Positions 15,147 to 26,285 of a stretch of 64,000 nt of DNA are shown one piece after another. The notes under the pieces were generated by a model that searched no databases, had not been told where the DNA came from, and saw only the letters and a program-made list of their open reading frames with translations. The stretch lies in NCBI GenBank assembly GCA_016702555.1, contig JADJDV010000006.1, positions 186,001 to 250,000 of the forward strand. The letters are read 5' to 3'. Made by a program: the position numbers and the translations under genes. The stretch's first letter is position 1. The number at the start of each line of letters is the position of its first letter. Origin of the DNA: Burkholderiales bacterium. GTDB lineage: Bacteria > Pseudomonadota > Gammaproteobacteria > Burkholderiales > Burkholderiaceae_C.

Positions 15147-16552
15147 GCGACATGCAGCTGACGCTGACCGAGGCCGCGCGCGGCCTGAGCGCCGCCCGCG
15201 TGCTGGGCGACGGCGCGCTGACGGTGGCGCGCGTGCACACCGACACGCGCAGCCTGCAGCCGGGCGATCTGTTCGTGGCGCTCAAGGGTGAGCGCTTCGA
15301 CGCCGCCGCCTTTCTGCCCGAGGCCGCGGCCAAGGGGGCGGTCGCCGCGCTCTGCGATGCGCAGGCCGAGCCGCAGCTGCGCGCCAGCGGCCTGCCTGGC
15401 ATCCTGGTGCCCGACGCCAGGCTGGCCCTGGGCGAGCTGGCACGCGCCTGGCGTCAGCGCTTCACCGGGCCGCTGATCGCCGTCACCGGCAGCAATGGCA
15501 AGACCACGGTGACGCAGATGCTGGCCGCCATCCTGCGCGCCTGGCAGGGCGAGGCGGCGCTGGCGACCGAGGGCAACTTCAACAACGACATCGGCCTGCC
15601 GCTGACCCTGCTGCGCCTGCGCGCCGGGCATCGCATCGCGGTGGTCGAGCTGGGCATGAACCACCCGGGCGAGATCGCGACCCTGGCCGGCATCGCGCAG
15701 CCGACGGTGGCGCTGGTCAACAACGCGCAGCGTGAGCACCAGGAATTCATGGCCACGGTGGAAGCGGTGGCGCATGAGAACGGCGCCGTGCTGGCGGCGC
15801 TGCCCGATGGCGGTGTGGCGGTGTACCCGGCGGGCGATGCGCACCAGGCGATCTGGGACGGCCTGGCCGGTGCGCGCCGCCGTCTGTTGTTCGGCGCCGC
15901 CGACGACGGCGCGGCGGTGGGCCTGACCGAGGCGGCCTGGCGGCTTGATCACTGGCGCGTGCGCGCCCAGGCGCCGGAGGGCGCGCTGGCCTTTGCGCTG
16001 CACATCGCCGGCCGCCACAACCTGCACAACGCGCTGGCGGCGATCGCCTGCGCCAGCGCCGCCGGCGTGCCGGCCGCGGCGATTGAGCAAGGCCTGGGCA
16101 GCTTCCGTCCGGTCAAGGGCCGCTCGCGTTCGCTGCTGCTGCGCCAGCGCGGCCGCGCCATCACCTTGATCGACGACAGCTACAACGCCAACCCGGATTC
16201 GATGCGCGCGCTGATCGACACCCTGGCCGAGCTGCCCGGCCCGCGCCTGCTGGTGCTGGGCGACATGGGCGAGGTGGGCGACCAGGGCCCGGCCTTCCAC
16301 GCCGAGGTCGGCGCCTATGCGCGCGAGCGCGGCATCGAGCGCCTGCTGGCGCACGGCCCGCTGGCCATCCACGCGGCCATGGCCTTTGGCGGCGGCCGCC
16401 ATTTCGATGACATGGCGGCGCTGACCGGTGCCGTGCGCACGCACCTGGCGCAGTGCGCCAGCATCGCCGTCAAGGGCTCGCGCTTCATGCGCATGGAGCG
16501 CGTGGTTGAGGCCCTGGCGGCCAGCGAGGCGGAGGGCCCCCATGCTGCCTAG
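15143..16552 (+). CDS. murF: UDP-MurNAc-tripeptide:D-Ala-D-Ala ligase MurF
   Basis: A 469-residue Mur ligase adding D-Ala-D-Ala to complete the pentapeptide. The P-loop TGSNGKTTV, the NFNNDIGLPLTLL block and VVELGMNHPGEI are typical of MurF. The C-terminal domain includes DDSYNANPDSM, which is characteristic of MurF. It overlaps the murE stop by four bases and the mraY start by eleven bases, consistent with the compact operon. Confidence 0.97.
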   Translation: MSDMQLTLTEAARGLSAARVLGDGALTVARVHTDTRSLQPGDLFVALKGERFDAAAFLPEAAAKGAVAALCDAQAEPQLRASGLPGILVPDARLALGELARAWRQRFTGPLIAVTGSNGKTTVTQMLAAILRAWQGEAALATEGNFNNDIGLPLTLLRLRAGHRIAVVELGMNHPGEIATLAGIAQPTVALVNNAQREHQEFMATVEAVAHENGAVLAALPDGGVAVYPAGDAHQAIWDGLAGARRRLLFGAADDGAAVGLTEAAWRLDHWRVRAQAPEGALAFALHIAGRHNLHNALAAIACASAAGVPAAAIEQGLGSFRPVKGRSRSLLLRQRGRAITLIDDSYNANPDSMRALIDTLAELPGPRLLVLGDMGEVGDQGPAFHAEVGAYARERGIERLLAHGPLAIHAAMAFGGGRHFDDMAALTGAVRTHLAQCASIAVKGSRFMRMERVVEALAASEAEGPHAA

Positions 16553-17720
16553 CCTGGCCCTGTGGTTACAGACGCTGTCGCCCGAGCTGGGGTTTCTGCG
16601 CGTGATGCAGTACCTCACCTTCCGCGCCGTGATGGCGGCGATGACGGCGCTGCTGATCGGCGTCGTCGCCGGTCCCTGGGTGATCCGCAAGCTGACCGAG
16701 CTGAAGATCGGCCAGCCGGTGCGCGGTTACGCCATGGAGACGCACCTGTCCAAGAGCGGCACGCCCACCATGGGCGGCGTGCTGATCCTGTTGTGCATCG
16801 CCATCTCGACCCTGCTGTGGTTCGACTGGTCGAACCGCTTCGTCTGGATCGTGATGGTGGTCACCTTCGGCTTTGGCGCCATCGGCTGGGTGGACGACTG
16901 GCGCAAGGTGGTCAACAAGGATCCCGAGGGCATGCGCTCGCGCGAGAAGTATTTCTGGCAGTCGGCCATCGGCCTGGTGGCGGCGCTGTACCTGGTGTTC
17001 GCCATCTCGGGCGCGTCCAACGCGCAGGTGTGGGCGCTGTTTGCCGGCTGGGTCACCTCCGGCCTCAGCATCGACCTGCCGGCGGCGACCGGCCTGATGG
17101 TGCCCTTCTTCAAGGAAATCAGCTACCCGCTCGGTGTGATCGGCTTCGTCATCCTGAGCTACCTGGTGATCGTCGGCTCCAGCAACGCCGTCAACCTGAC
17201 CGACGGGCTGGACGGGCTGGCCATCATGCCGGTGATCATGGTCGGCTCGGCGCTGGGCGTGTTCGCCTACGTCACGGGCAGCGCGGTGTATTCCAAGTAC
17301 CTGCTGTTTCCGCACATCCCCGGCACCGGCGAGCTGCTGATCTTCTGCGCGGCGATGGCCGGCGCGGGCCTGGCCTTCCTGTGGTTCAACGCGCACCCGG
17401 CCCAGGTGTTCATGGGCGACGTGGGCGCGCTGGCGCTGGGCGGCGCCCTGGGCACCATCGCCGTCATCGTGCGGCAGGAGATCGTGCTGGCCATCATGGG
17501 CGGCATCTTCGTGGTCGAGGCGCTGTCGGTGATGCTGCAGGTGAGCTGGTTCAAGTACACCAAGCGCCGCTTCGGCCAGGGCCGGCGCCTGCTGAAGATG
17601 GCGCCGCTGCACCACCACTTCGAGAAAAGCGGCTGGGCCGAGACCCAGGTCGTGGTGCGTTTCTGGATCGTCACCATGCTGCTGTGCCTGGTGGGTCTGT
17701 CTTCGTTAAAGCTCCGGTGA
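16542..17720 (+). CDS. mraY: phospho-MurNAc-pentapeptide translocase MraY
   Basis: A 392-residue integral membrane enzyme that transfers phospho-MurNAc-pentapeptide to undecaprenyl phosphate, forming lipid I. Ten hydrophobic helices are expected from the profile. Conserved acidic and histidine motifs are seen: GWVDDW, NLTDGLDGLA and PLHHHFE. It starts 11 bases before the murF stop. The length exceeds E. coli MraY (360) because of a longer loop around residues 155-190, common in beta-proteobacteria. Confidence 0.97.
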   Translation: MLPSLALWLQTLSPELGFLRVMQYLTFRAVMAAMTALLIGVVAGPWVIRKLTELKIGQPVRGYAMETHLSKSGTPTMGGVLILLCIAISTLLWFDWSNRFVWIVMVVTFGFGAIGWVDDWRKVVNKDPEGMRSREKYFWQSAIGLVAALYLVFAISGASNAQVWALFAGWVTSGLSIDLPAATGLMVPFFKEISYPLGVIGFVILSYLVIVGSSNAVNLTDGLDGLAIMPVIMVGSALGVFAYVTGSAVYSKYLLFPHIPGTGELLIFCAAMAGAGLAFLWFNAHPAQVFMGDVGALALGGALGTIAVIVRQEIVLAIMGGIFVVEALSVMLQVSWFKYTKRRFGQGRRLLKMAPLHHHFEKSGWAETQVVVRFWIVTMLLCLVGLSSLKLR

Positions 17721-17724
17721 CCTG

Positions 17725-19248
17725 ATGACGAAGCCCCAAGACCTTCACGTGCTGATCCTGGGCCTGGGCCTGTCGGGCCTGGCCATGGCGCGCTGGTGCG
17801 CGCGGCAGGGTGCGCAGGTGACGGTGGCCGACACGCGCGCAGCGCCGCCGCAACGCGCGGCGCTGCGCGAGCAAGTGCCCGCGGCGCGCTTCGTCGCCGG
17901 GCCGCTTGTGGCCGAACTGGTCGATGACGCGTCGCTGCGCGCCGTGTACCGCAGCCCCGGGCTGCCGCCGGCCGAGATCGATGCGGTGGTGCGCGCGGCG
18001 CGCGAGCGCGGCCTGCCGGTCGGCGGCGAGCTGGATCTGTTCGCGCAGGCGCTGGAGCAATTGAAGCAAGACACTGGCTACGCACCCGCGGTGCTGGCGG
18101 TCACCGGCACCAACGGCAAGACCACGGTGACCGCGCTCACCGGCCGGCTGGTGGAGCGCGGCGGCAAGTCCGTGGCCGTGGCGGGCAACATCGGCCCGAC
18201 CCTGCTCGACACCTTGCAGCAGCACGTGGAGGCCGGGACACTGCCCGAGGTCTGGGTGCTGGAGCTGTCGAGCTTCCAGCTCGACGCCGCCAGCGGCTTC
18301 GAGCCGAGTGCGGCCACCGTGCTCAACGTCACCCAGGACCACCTCGACTGGCACGGCGACATGGCCGCCTACGCGGCGGCCAAGGCCAAGGTCTTCGGGC
18401 AGCAGGGCGTGATGATCCTGAACCGCGACGATCCGCGGGTGATGGCGATGCGCCCGCAGCCGCCGGCCAAGGCGGCGAAAGGGCCGAAGCCGGCGCCGCG
18501 CCAGGTCCTGACTTTTGGCGCCGACATGCCGGCCGAGCCGGGCGACTTCGGCCTGGAGGTGGTCGGCGGCATGGCCTGGCTGGTGCGCGCGCTGGAGTCC
18601 GACGAGACCGGGCGCCGCCGCAAGGACGCCGAGGCCGAGCTGCACTTCCAGCGCCTGATGCCGGCCGACGCACTGCGCATCCGCGGGCGGCACAACGCCG
18701 TCAACGCGCTGGCGGCGCTGGCGCTGGCCATGAGCGCGGGGGGCGCGCTGGGCCCGATGCTCTACGGCCTGCGCGAGTACCGCGGCGAGCCGCACCGGGT
18801 CGAGTCGATCGGCATGCTGGACGAGGTCGAATACTTCGACGACAGCAAGGGCACCAACGTCGGCGCCACGGTGGCGGCGCTGCACGGCCTCGGCGCCGAG
18901 CGCAAGCTGGTGGTGATCCTGGGCGGCGACGGCAAGGGGCAGGACTTCGGCCCGCTGGCGGCGCCGGTGGCGCGCTTTGCGCGTGCGGTGGTGCTGATCG
19001 GGCGCGATGCGCCGTTGATCCGCGCCGCGCTGCAGGACGCCGGCGTGCCGCTGCAGGACGCGCCGACGCTGGAAGACGCCGTGCGCCAGGCGCGCGCGCG
19101 CGCCCAGGCCGGCGACGCCGTGCTGCTGTCGCCGGCCTGCGCCAGCCTGGACATGTTCCGCAACTACCCGCACCGCGCCGAGGTGTTCCGCGCCGCCGTG
19201 CGTGAGCTGGCGCGGGCCGAGGGCATCGAGTTGGAGGCCTGGACGTGA
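17725..19248 (+). CDS. murD: UDP-MurNAc-L-alanine:D-glutamate ligase MurD
   Basis: A 507-residue Mur ligase adding D-Glu. GLGLSGLAMARWCARQGA at the N-terminus is the Rossmann-like domain; GTNGKTTVTAL is the P-loop; ELSSFQL and the NVTQDHLDWHG block are conserved. It is about 60 residues longer than E. coli MurD; extra low-complexity segments near residues 240-260 (KAAKGPKPAPR) and around 290-310 account for this, as in relatives. It begins four bases after the mraY stop and overlaps ftsW by four bases. Confidence 0.96.
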   Translation: MTKPQDLHVLILGLGLSGLAMARWCARQGAQVTVADTRAAPPQRAALREQVPAARFVAGPLVAELVDDASLRAVYRSPGLPPAEIDAVVRAARERGLPVGGELDLFAQALEQLKQDTGYAPAVLAVTGTNGKTTVTALTGRLVERGGKSVAVAGNIGPTLLDTLQQHVEAGTLPEVWVLELSSFQLDAASGFEPSAATVLNVTQDHLDWHGDMAAYAAAKAKVFGQQGVMILNRDDPRVMAMRPQPPAKAAKGPKPAPRQVLTFGADMPAEPGDFGLEVVGGMAWLVRALESDETGRRRKDAEAELHFQRLMPADALRIRGRHNAVNALAALALAMSAGGALGPMLYGLREYRGEPHRVESIGMLDEVEYFDDSKGTNVGATVAALHGLGAERKLVVILGGDGKGQDFGPLAAPVARFARAVVLIGRDAPLIRAALQDAGVPLQDAPTLEDAVRQARARAQAGDAVLLSPACASLDMFRNYPHRAEVFRAAVRELARAEGIELEAWT

Positions 19249-20516
19249 ACGCGGCCACCCAAGCCCTGCCCAAGTCCGGCAAGAAGCCGCGCGCCGCGCG
19301 TGGCGCGCGCCAGCCGGTGGACGAACTGCCGGTGCGCATCGGCGGCATGGAATACGCGCGCACCGCCAGCACGCCGACGCGCCTGCTGGGCTTCGACCAG
19401 GCGCTGATCTGGGTCTGCGTGGCGCTGCTGGCCTGGGGCCTGGTGATGGTGTATTCGGCCAGCATCGCGCTGCCCGACAACCCGCGCTTCGGGCGCTACT
19501 CGCCCAACTTCTTCGTCACCCGGCACGCGCTGTGGATCTTCCTGTCCTTCATCGCCGCGCTGCTGGCCTTCCAGGTGCCGATGGCCTGGTGGGAGAAGAC
19601 GGCGCCCTGGCTGTTCGTCGGCTCGCTGGCGCTGCTGATCGCGGTGCTGATCCCGCACGTCGGCATGGTGGTGAACGGCGCGCGGCGCTGGATCTCGCTC
19701 GGGCCGATCAACTTCCAGCCCTCCGAGATCGCCAAGATCACGGTGCTGCTGTACGCGGCCGACTACATGGTGCGCAAGATGGAGGTCAAGGAGCGCTTCT
19801 TTCGCGCCGTCGCCCCGATCGGCGTGGCGGTGGGCGTGGTCGGTTCGCTGCTGCTGGCGCAGCCCGACATGGGCGCCTTCCTGGTGATCGCCGTGATCGC
19901 CATGGGCATTCTGTTCCTGGGCGGTGTCAACGCGCGCATGTTCTTCATCATCGCCGCCGTGCTGGTGCTGGCCTTCGCGGTCATGATCTGGTCCTCGCCC
20001 TGGCGGCGCGAGCGCATCTTCGCCTACCTCGATCCCTGGAGCGCCGAGCACGCGCTGGGTAAGGGCTACCAGCTGTCGCACGCGCTGATCGCCATCGGGC
20101 GCGGCGAGGTGTTCGGCGTCGGCTTGGGGGGCAGCATCGAGAAGCTGCACTGGCTGCCCGAGGCGCACACGGACTTTCTCACCGCCATCATCGGCGAGGA
20201 GTTCGGCCTGGTCGGGCTGCTGTGCGTGATCTTCCTGTTCTTCTGGCTGACGCGCCGCATCATGGTGATCGGCCGCCAGGCGATTGCGCTGGACCGTGTG
20301 TTCTCCGGCCTGGTGGCGCAGGGCATCGGCCTGTGGCTGGGCTTCCAGGCCTTCATCAACATCGGCGTCAACCTGGGCGCGCTGCCGACCAAGGGGCTGA
20401 CGCTGCCCTTCATGAGCTACGGCGGCTCGGCCATCATGGCCAACCTGATCGCCATCGCGATCGTGCTGCGCATCGACGTCGAGAGCCGGCAACTGATGCG
20501 GGGAGGGCGCGCATGA
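19245..20516 (+). CDS. ftsW: septal peptidoglycan glycosyltransferase FtsW
   Basis: A 423-residue SEDS-family polytopic membrane protein that polymerises lipid II at the septum together with FtsI. After a basic N-terminal tail of about 45 residues there are ten hydrophobic segments. The motifs NGARRWISLGPINFQPSE and the C-terminal LPFMSYGGS are SEDS hallmarks. Its position between murD and murG separates it from rodA, which is also in this window. It starts inside the murD stop (ATGA-type overlap, GTG start). Confidence 0.97.
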   Translation: MNAATQALPKSGKKPRAARGARQPVDELPVRIGGMEYARTASTPTRLLGFDQALIWVCVALLAWGLVMVYSASIALPDNPRFGRYSPNFFVTRHALWIFLSFIAALLAFQVPMAWWEKTAPWLFVGSLALLIAVLIPHVGMVVNGARRWISLGPINFQPSEIAKITVLLYAADYMVRKMEVKERFFRAVAPIGVAVGVVGSLLLAQPDMGAFLVIAVIAMGILFLGGVNARMFFIIAAVLVLAFAVMIWSSPWRRERIFAYLDPWSAEHALGKGYQLSHALIAIGRGEVFGVGLGGSIEKLHWLPEAHTDFLTAIIGEEFGLVGLLCVIFLFFWLTRRIMVIGRQAIALDRVFSGLVAQGIGLWLGFQAFINIGVNLGALPTKGLTLPFMSYGGSAIMANLIAIAIVLRIDVESRQLMRGGRA

Positions 20517-21586
20517 ATCAGAAATGCGCCCTCGTGATGGCCGGCGGTACCGGCGGCCACATCTTCCCCGGCCTGGCGGTGGCCGACGGCTTGCGGGCGC
20601 GTGGCTGGCGCGTGCACTGGCTGGGCGCACCCGGCAGCATGGAGCAGCAGCTGGTGCCGCCGCGCGGCTTTCCGTTCGAGGCGGTGGAATTCGGCGGCGT
20701 GCGCGGCAAGGGCGTGTCCACGCTGGTGCTGCTGCCCTTCAAGCTGCTGCGGGCCTTTGGCCAGAGCATCGGTGTGATCCGGCGCGTCAAGCCCGACGTG
20801 CTGGTCGGCCTGGGCGGCTACATCACCTTCCCGGGCGGGCTGATGGGCGTGGCCTTGAGCAAGCCGTTGGTGCTGCACGAGCAGAACTCGGTCGCCGGCA
20901 TGGCGAACAAGGTGCTGGCCGGCATCGCCGACCGCGTGTTCACCGCCTTTCCCGGCGTGCTGCCGAAGGCGCGCCAGGTGCAGTGGGTCGGCAATCCGCT
21001 GCGCGAGGCCTTCACCCAGGTCGCCGAACCGGCCGAGCGCTTTGCCGGCCGCAGCGGCCCGCTGAAAGTTCTGGTGGTGGGCGGCAGCCTCGGCGCGCAG
21101 GCGCTCAATGACGTGGTGCCGAAAGCGCTGGCCTTGATCCCGGCTGAGCGTCGCCCGCGGGTCATGCACCAGAGCGGTGCCAAGCAGATCGACGCGCTGC
21201 GCGCCAACTACCAGGCCGCCGGTGTCGACGCCGAGCTGCTGCCCTTCATCGACGACATGGCGCGCGCCTACGCCGAGGCCGATCTGGTGATCTGCCGTGC
21301 CGGCGCCACCACGGTGACCGAGATCGCCGCGATTGGTGCCGCCGCGCTGTTCGTGCCCTTTCCCCACGCGGTGGACGACCACCAGACCACCAACGCGAAA
21401 TTCCTGGTCGACCAGGGCGCGGGCTGGCTGATCCAGCAGCGCGAGCTGACGCCCGAGGGTTTGGCCGACATGCTTCAAAAAACCGGGCGCGCCGCGCTGC
21501 TCGAGTGCGCCATCCGGGCCAAGCGCCTGCAGAAGATCCATGCGGTCGAGGACGTGGTCGCCGCCTGCGAGGAGTTGGCCGCATGA
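20513..21586 (+). CDS. murG: UDP-GlcNAc:lipid I N-acetylglucosaminyltransferase MurG
   Basis: A 357-residue GT28 glycosyltransferase on the inner face of the membrane that makes lipid II. The glycine-rich MAGGTGGHIFPGLAVA loop near the start, the VGLGGYITFPGG and the HEQNSVAGMANK blocks, and the C-terminal GAGATTVTE-like motif (CRAGATTVTEIA) are diagnostic. ATG at 20513 overlaps the ftsW stop. Its own stop overlaps the ATG of a short duplicated murC start at 21583. Confidence 0.97.
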   Translation: MNQKCALVMAGGTGGHIFPGLAVADGLRARGWRVHWLGAPGSMEQQLVPPRGFPFEAVEFGGVRGKGVSTLVLLPFKLLRAFGQSIGVIRRVKPDVLVGLGGYITFPGGLMGVALSKPLVLHEQNSVAGMANKVLAGIADRVFTAFPGVLPKARQVQWVGNPLREAFTQVAEPAERFAGRSGPLKVLVVGGSLGAQALNDVVPKALALIPAERRPRVMHQSGAKQIDALRANYQAAGVDAELLPFIDDMARAYAEADLVICRAGATTVTEIAAIGAAALFVPFPHAVDDHQTTNAKFLVDQGAGWLIQQRELTPEGLADMLQKTGRAALLECAIRAKRLQKIHAVEDVVAACEELAA

Positions 21587-21665
21587 AACACGCCATCCGC
21601 CACATCCATTTCGTCGAGAACAGGCAAGACGCCGACGTTTTGCCCGGATGCACGGAGGCCGCGCG

Positions 21666-21669
<4 letters not shown>
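21583..21669 (+). other. 28-codon leader ORF from partial duplication of the murC 5' end
   Basis: The first 34 bases match the first 34 bases of murC (21666-21699) exactly. The reading frame starts MKHAIRHIHFV, then diverges to ENRQDADVLPGCTEAAR and ends at a TGA that overlaps the real murC ATG (ATGA). Its own ATG overlaps the murG stop in the same way. It has an AGGAG about 8 bases upstream. The result is that stop-start coupling is kept across an 83-base insertion. Whether the short peptide has a role is unknown; it may simply be a relay. Confidence 0.8.
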
Positions 21670-23084
<1,415 letters not shown>

Positions 23085-23093
23085 GCGGACACC

Positions 23094-24071
23094 ATGGTGC
23101 AAGGCGGCATTGAATTCGGCAAGGTGGCGGTCCTGATGGGCGGCCAGTCGGGCGAACGGGAGGTTTCCCTGATGTCCGGCCAGGGCGTCCTCGACGCCCT
23201 GCGTGCGCGCGGCGTCGATGCGCACGCCTTCGATCCGGCCGAGCAGCCGATGGACGAGATCAAGCGCCAGGGCTTCGCGCGCTGCTTCATCGCGCTGCAC
23301 GGCCGCCACGGCGAGGACGGCACGGTGCAGGGCGCGCTGGAGCTGCTGGGCATCCCCTACACCGGCTCCGGCGTGATGGCCTCCAGCATGGCCATCGACA
23401 AGGTGATGACCAAGCGCGTCTGGCTGGCCGACGGGCTGCCGACGCCGCGCTACGTGCTGCTGCGCCAGGGTGAGTGCACGCCCGAGGACGTGCGCGCCGT
23501 GACCGCCGAGCTGGGCCTGCCGCTGATCGTCAAGCCGGTGCGTGAGGGCTCTTCGCTGGGCGTGACCAAGGTAGAAAGCGCCGAGCAGATGACGGCGGCG
23601 GTGGCGGCCGCCGCACTGCTGGACGCCGACATCCTGTGCGAGCAGTTCATCGCCGGCGACGAGGTGACCTGCCCGGTGATGGGCAGCGGCGCCGGCGCCT
23701 ACGCGCTGCCGGTGATCCACATCGTGGCGCCTGAGGGCAACTACGACTACCAGAACAAGTACTTCACCGACGTCACCGAATACCGCGTGCCCTGTGGCCT
23801 GCCGCCGGGCGAGGAGGCCGCCATCCAGGCGCTGGCGCTGAAGGCCTACCGTGTGCTCGGCTGCCGTGGCTGGGGCCGGCTCGACGTGATGATCGACGCC
23901 GCCACGCGCGCGCCCTACCTGCTGGAGATCAACACCTCGCCCGGCATGACCAGCCATTCGCTGGTGCCGATGGCGGCGCGCGCCGCCGGCATCGGCTACG
24001 AGGATCTGTGCCTGCAACTGCTGGCCGGCGCCACGCTCGACTACGCGCCGGCGGGAGGGCAGGGCGCATGA
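23094..24071 (+). CDS. ddl: D-alanine--D-alanine ligase
   Basis: A 325-residue ATP-grasp enzyme that makes the D-Ala-D-Ala dipeptide used by MurF. VLMGGQSGEREVSLMSG at the N-terminus, ALHGRHGEDGTVQG, the PVREGSSLGVTKV segment and the C-terminal LLEINTSPGMTSHSLVP motif are all characteristic. Its place between murC and ftsQ is the usual one for DdlB. It overlaps ftsQ by four bases. Confidence 0.97.
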   Translation: MVQGGIEFGKVAVLMGGQSGEREVSLMSGQGVLDALRARGVDAHAFDPAEQPMDEIKRQGFARCFIALHGRHGEDGTVQGALELLGIPYTGSGVMASSMAIDKVMTKRVWLADGLPTPRYVLLRQGECTPEDVRAVTAELGLPLIVKPVREGSSLGVTKVESAEQMTAAVAAAALLDADILCEQFIAGDEVTCPVMGSGAGAYALPVIHIVAPEGNYDYQNKYFTDVTEYRVPCGLPPGEEAAIQALALKAYRVLGCRGWGRLDVMIDAATRAPYLLEINTSPGMTSHSLVPMAARAAGIGYEDLCLQLLAGATLDYAPAGGQGA

Positions 24072-24877
24072 ACGCCAGGCTGCCGGTGCCGGTCGACGTC
24101 AGGCTGATGAACCTGACGGCCTCGCTGCTGATCACCGCGCTGGTGCTCGGCTGCATCGCCACCGGCCTGTGGTGGGCGATGCGGCACCCGGCCTTCGCCT
24201 TCGGGCGCATCACGGTGGACGGCGACACCGCGCACCACAGCGCCGCCAGCCTGCGCGCCAGCGTGCTGCCGCGCCTGCAGGGCAACTTCTTCACCATGGA
24301 CCTGGGGGCCGCGCAGGCGGCGTTCCAGTCGGCGCCCTGGGTGCGCCGCGCCATGGTGCAGCGCGAGTTTCCCGATCGGCTGCACGTGACCCTGCAGGAG
24401 CATGTGCCGGTGGCCTACTGGGGCGAGGGCGACAACCAGATGATCAACCGCCAGGGCGAGATTTTCGAGGCCGGCGACGCCGAACTCGACGACGAGCACA
24501 TGCCGACCCTGATCGGGCCCGACGGCCAGGCCGCCGAAGTGCTGGCCATGCACGGCCAGCTGGAGCCGCTGCTGGCGCCGCTGGACATGCGCCTGGCCGA
24601 GCTGGCGCTGCTGGCGCGCGGCAACTGGCGCGCCGAGCTGAGCCAGGGCGCGGTGATCGAGCTGGGCTACGGCCCGCCGCGCGAACTGGTGGCGCGGCTG
24701 GCGCAGTTCGTGGGCACGGTGGGGGAAGTGGCGGCGCGGCATCAGCGGCCGGTGGAGGCCATCGAGGCCGCCGACCTGCGCCACGTGGGCGGCTACGCGC
24801 TGCGGCTGCGCGGCGTCAGCACGGTGCGGGTGGAGCAGCCGGCGCCGGCACCGGCGCGGCCGGCGGCGCGGCGCTAG
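24068..24877 (+). CDS. ftsQ: cell division protein FtsQ
   Basis: A 269-residue bitopic membrane protein that links early and late divisome parts. A short cytoplasmic tail is followed by one transmembrane helix (about residues 16-36), a POTRA domain (FGRITVDGDTAHHSAASLR) and the beta domain with EFPDRLHVTLQEHVPVAYW. The tail is rich in Pro and Ala. Identity is firm from position between ddl and ftsA and from these motifs. ftsA starts 30 bases downstream. Confidence 0.94.
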   Translation: MNARLPVPVDVRLMNLTASLLITALVLGCIATGLWWAMRHPAFAFGRITVDGDTAHHSAASLRASVLPRLQGNFFTMDLGAAQAAFQSAPWVRRAMVQREFPDRLHVTLQEHVPVAYWGEGDNQMINRQGEIFEAGDAELDDEHMPTLIGPDGQAAEVLAMHGQLEPLLAPLDMRLAELALLARGNWRAELSQGAVIELGYGPPRELVARLAQFVGTVGEVAARHQRPVEAIEAADLRHVGGYALRLRGVSTVRVEQPAPAPARPAARR

Positions 24878-24907
24878 AACAAGGACACGGGAACAACGAG
24901 TGAGGTC

Positions 24908-26137
24908 ATGGCAAAAGAGTACAAGGATTTGATCGTCGGGCTCGATATCGGCACCGCCAAGATCATGGTGGTGGTCGGCGAGGTGCTGCCCGGCGGCGAC
25001 CTCAAGCTCGCCGGCCTCGGCGTGGCGCCGAGCAACGGCCTGAAGCGCGGCGTGGTGGTCAACATCGACGCCACCGTGGCCAGCATCCAGCAGGCGCTGA
25101 AGGAGGCGGAGATGATGGCCGACTGCAAGATCGGCCGCGTCTACACCGGCATCACCGGCAGCCACATCCGCGGCATCAACTCCAGCGGCATGGTGGCGGT
25201 GAAGGCCAAGGAGGTCACGCCCGCCGACGTGGCGCGCGTGGTCGAGACCGCCAAGGCCATCAACATCTCCAGCGACCAGCGCCTGCTGCTGGTCGAGCCG
25301 CAGGAGTTCGTCATCGACGGCCAGGACGTGCGCGAGCCCGTCGGCATGAGCGGCATGCGGCTGGAAGCCAAGGTGCACATCGTCACCGGCGCCCAGAGCG
25401 CGGCCGAGAACATCATCAAGTGCGTGCGCCGCTGCGGGCTGGACGTGGACCAGCTGATGCTGAATCCGCTGGCCTCGGCGCAGGCGGTGCTGACCGACGA
25501 CGAGCGCGAGCTGGGCGTGGCCTGCGTCGACATCGGCGCCGGCACCACCGACGTGGCGATCTTCGCCGGCGGCACCATCCGCTACACCGCGGTGATCCCG
25601 ATCGCGGGCGACCTGATCACCAGCGACATCGCCATGGCGCTGCGCACGCCGACCATGGACGCCGAGGACATCAAGGTCGACAACGGCTGCGCCAAGCAGT
25701 TGCTGGCCGACGCCGAGACGCAGGTCGAGGTGCCGGGCCTGGGCGACCGCACGCCGCGCCTGCTGTCCAAGCAGGCGCTGGCCGGCGTGATCGAGCCGCG
25801 CGTGGAGGAAATCTTCTCGCTGGTGCAGCAGGTGATCCGCGAGTCGGGCTTCGAGGAGGTGCTGTCCTCCGGCGTGGTGCTGACCGGCGGCAGCGCCGTG
25901 ATGCCCGGCATGGTCGAGTTGGGCGAGGACATCTTCCTCAAGCCCGTGCGGCGCGGCGTGCCGAAGTATTCGCGCGCCCTGTCCGACATGGTGGCGCAGC
26001 CACGCGCCGCCACCGTGATGGGCCTGATGGAAGAGGCGCGGCTGGCGCGCCTGCGCGGCTACAAGGTGGCGCAGAAGAGCGGCGGCGTGAAAAGCGCCTT
26101 CGGCAAGTTCAAGGATTTCATCGTGGGGAATTTTTAA
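24908..26137 (+). CDS. ftsA: cell division protein FtsA
   Basis: A 409-residue actin-like ATPase that tethers FtsZ filaments to the membrane. LDIGTAKIMVVVGEV is the phosphate-1 motif, CVDIGAGTTDVAIF the phosphate-2 motif and VVLTGGSAVMPGM the adenosine motif. The C-terminal amphipathic helix (SAFGKFKDFIVGNF) is the membrane anchor. ATG at 24908 follows a GTGAGGT stretch. A repeat copy begins five bases after the stop and separates it from ftsZ. Confidence 0.97.
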   Translation: MAKEYKDLIVGLDIGTAKIMVVVGEVLPGGDLKLAGLGVAPSNGLKRGVVVNIDATVASIQQALKEAEMMADCKIGRVYTGITGSHIRGINSSGMVAVKAKEVTPADVARVVETAKAINISSDQRLLLVEPQEFVIDGQDVREPVGMSGMRLEAKVHIVTGAQSAAENIIKCVRRCGLDVDQLMLNPLASAQAVLTDDERELGVACVDIGAGTTDVAIFAGGTIRYTAVIPIAGDLITSDIAMALRTPTMDAEDIKVDNGCAKQLLADAETQVEVPGLGDRTPRLLSKQALAGVIEPRVEEIFSLVQQVIRESGFEEVLSSGVVLTGGSAVMPGMVELGEDIFLKPVRRGVPKYSRALSDMVAQPRAATVMGLMEEARLARLRGYKVAQKSGGVKSAFGKFKDFIVGNF

Positions 26138-26141
26138 TGAA

Positions 26142-26285
26142 CCCCCTGAGGCGCTTCGCGCCTTCCCCCCTCACGAGGGGGGACAACGCTGGCGGCCGGC
26201 ACAGGTCCGGCCGCGGCGTTCTCGCGCGGCTTGCTCCGCAGCCCCTTCGCTGGCCTGCTGCGCGGCCAGCCTTTCAAGGGGAGAC
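26142..26285 (+). repeat. CCCCCTGAG-type interspersed repeat, copy D2, between ftsA and ftsZ
   Basis: Starts with CCCCCTGAGGCG, a short stem (GCGCTTCGCGC), a C-run/G-run stem, GGACAACGCTGG, the arm pair CGGCCGGCACAGGTCCGGCCG and GCGTTC, then further short stems to about 26285. It has the same module order as the copies after xerC and after the histidine phosphatase. Together with the rest of the 291-base gap it separates ftsZ from ftsA. Confidence 0.75.
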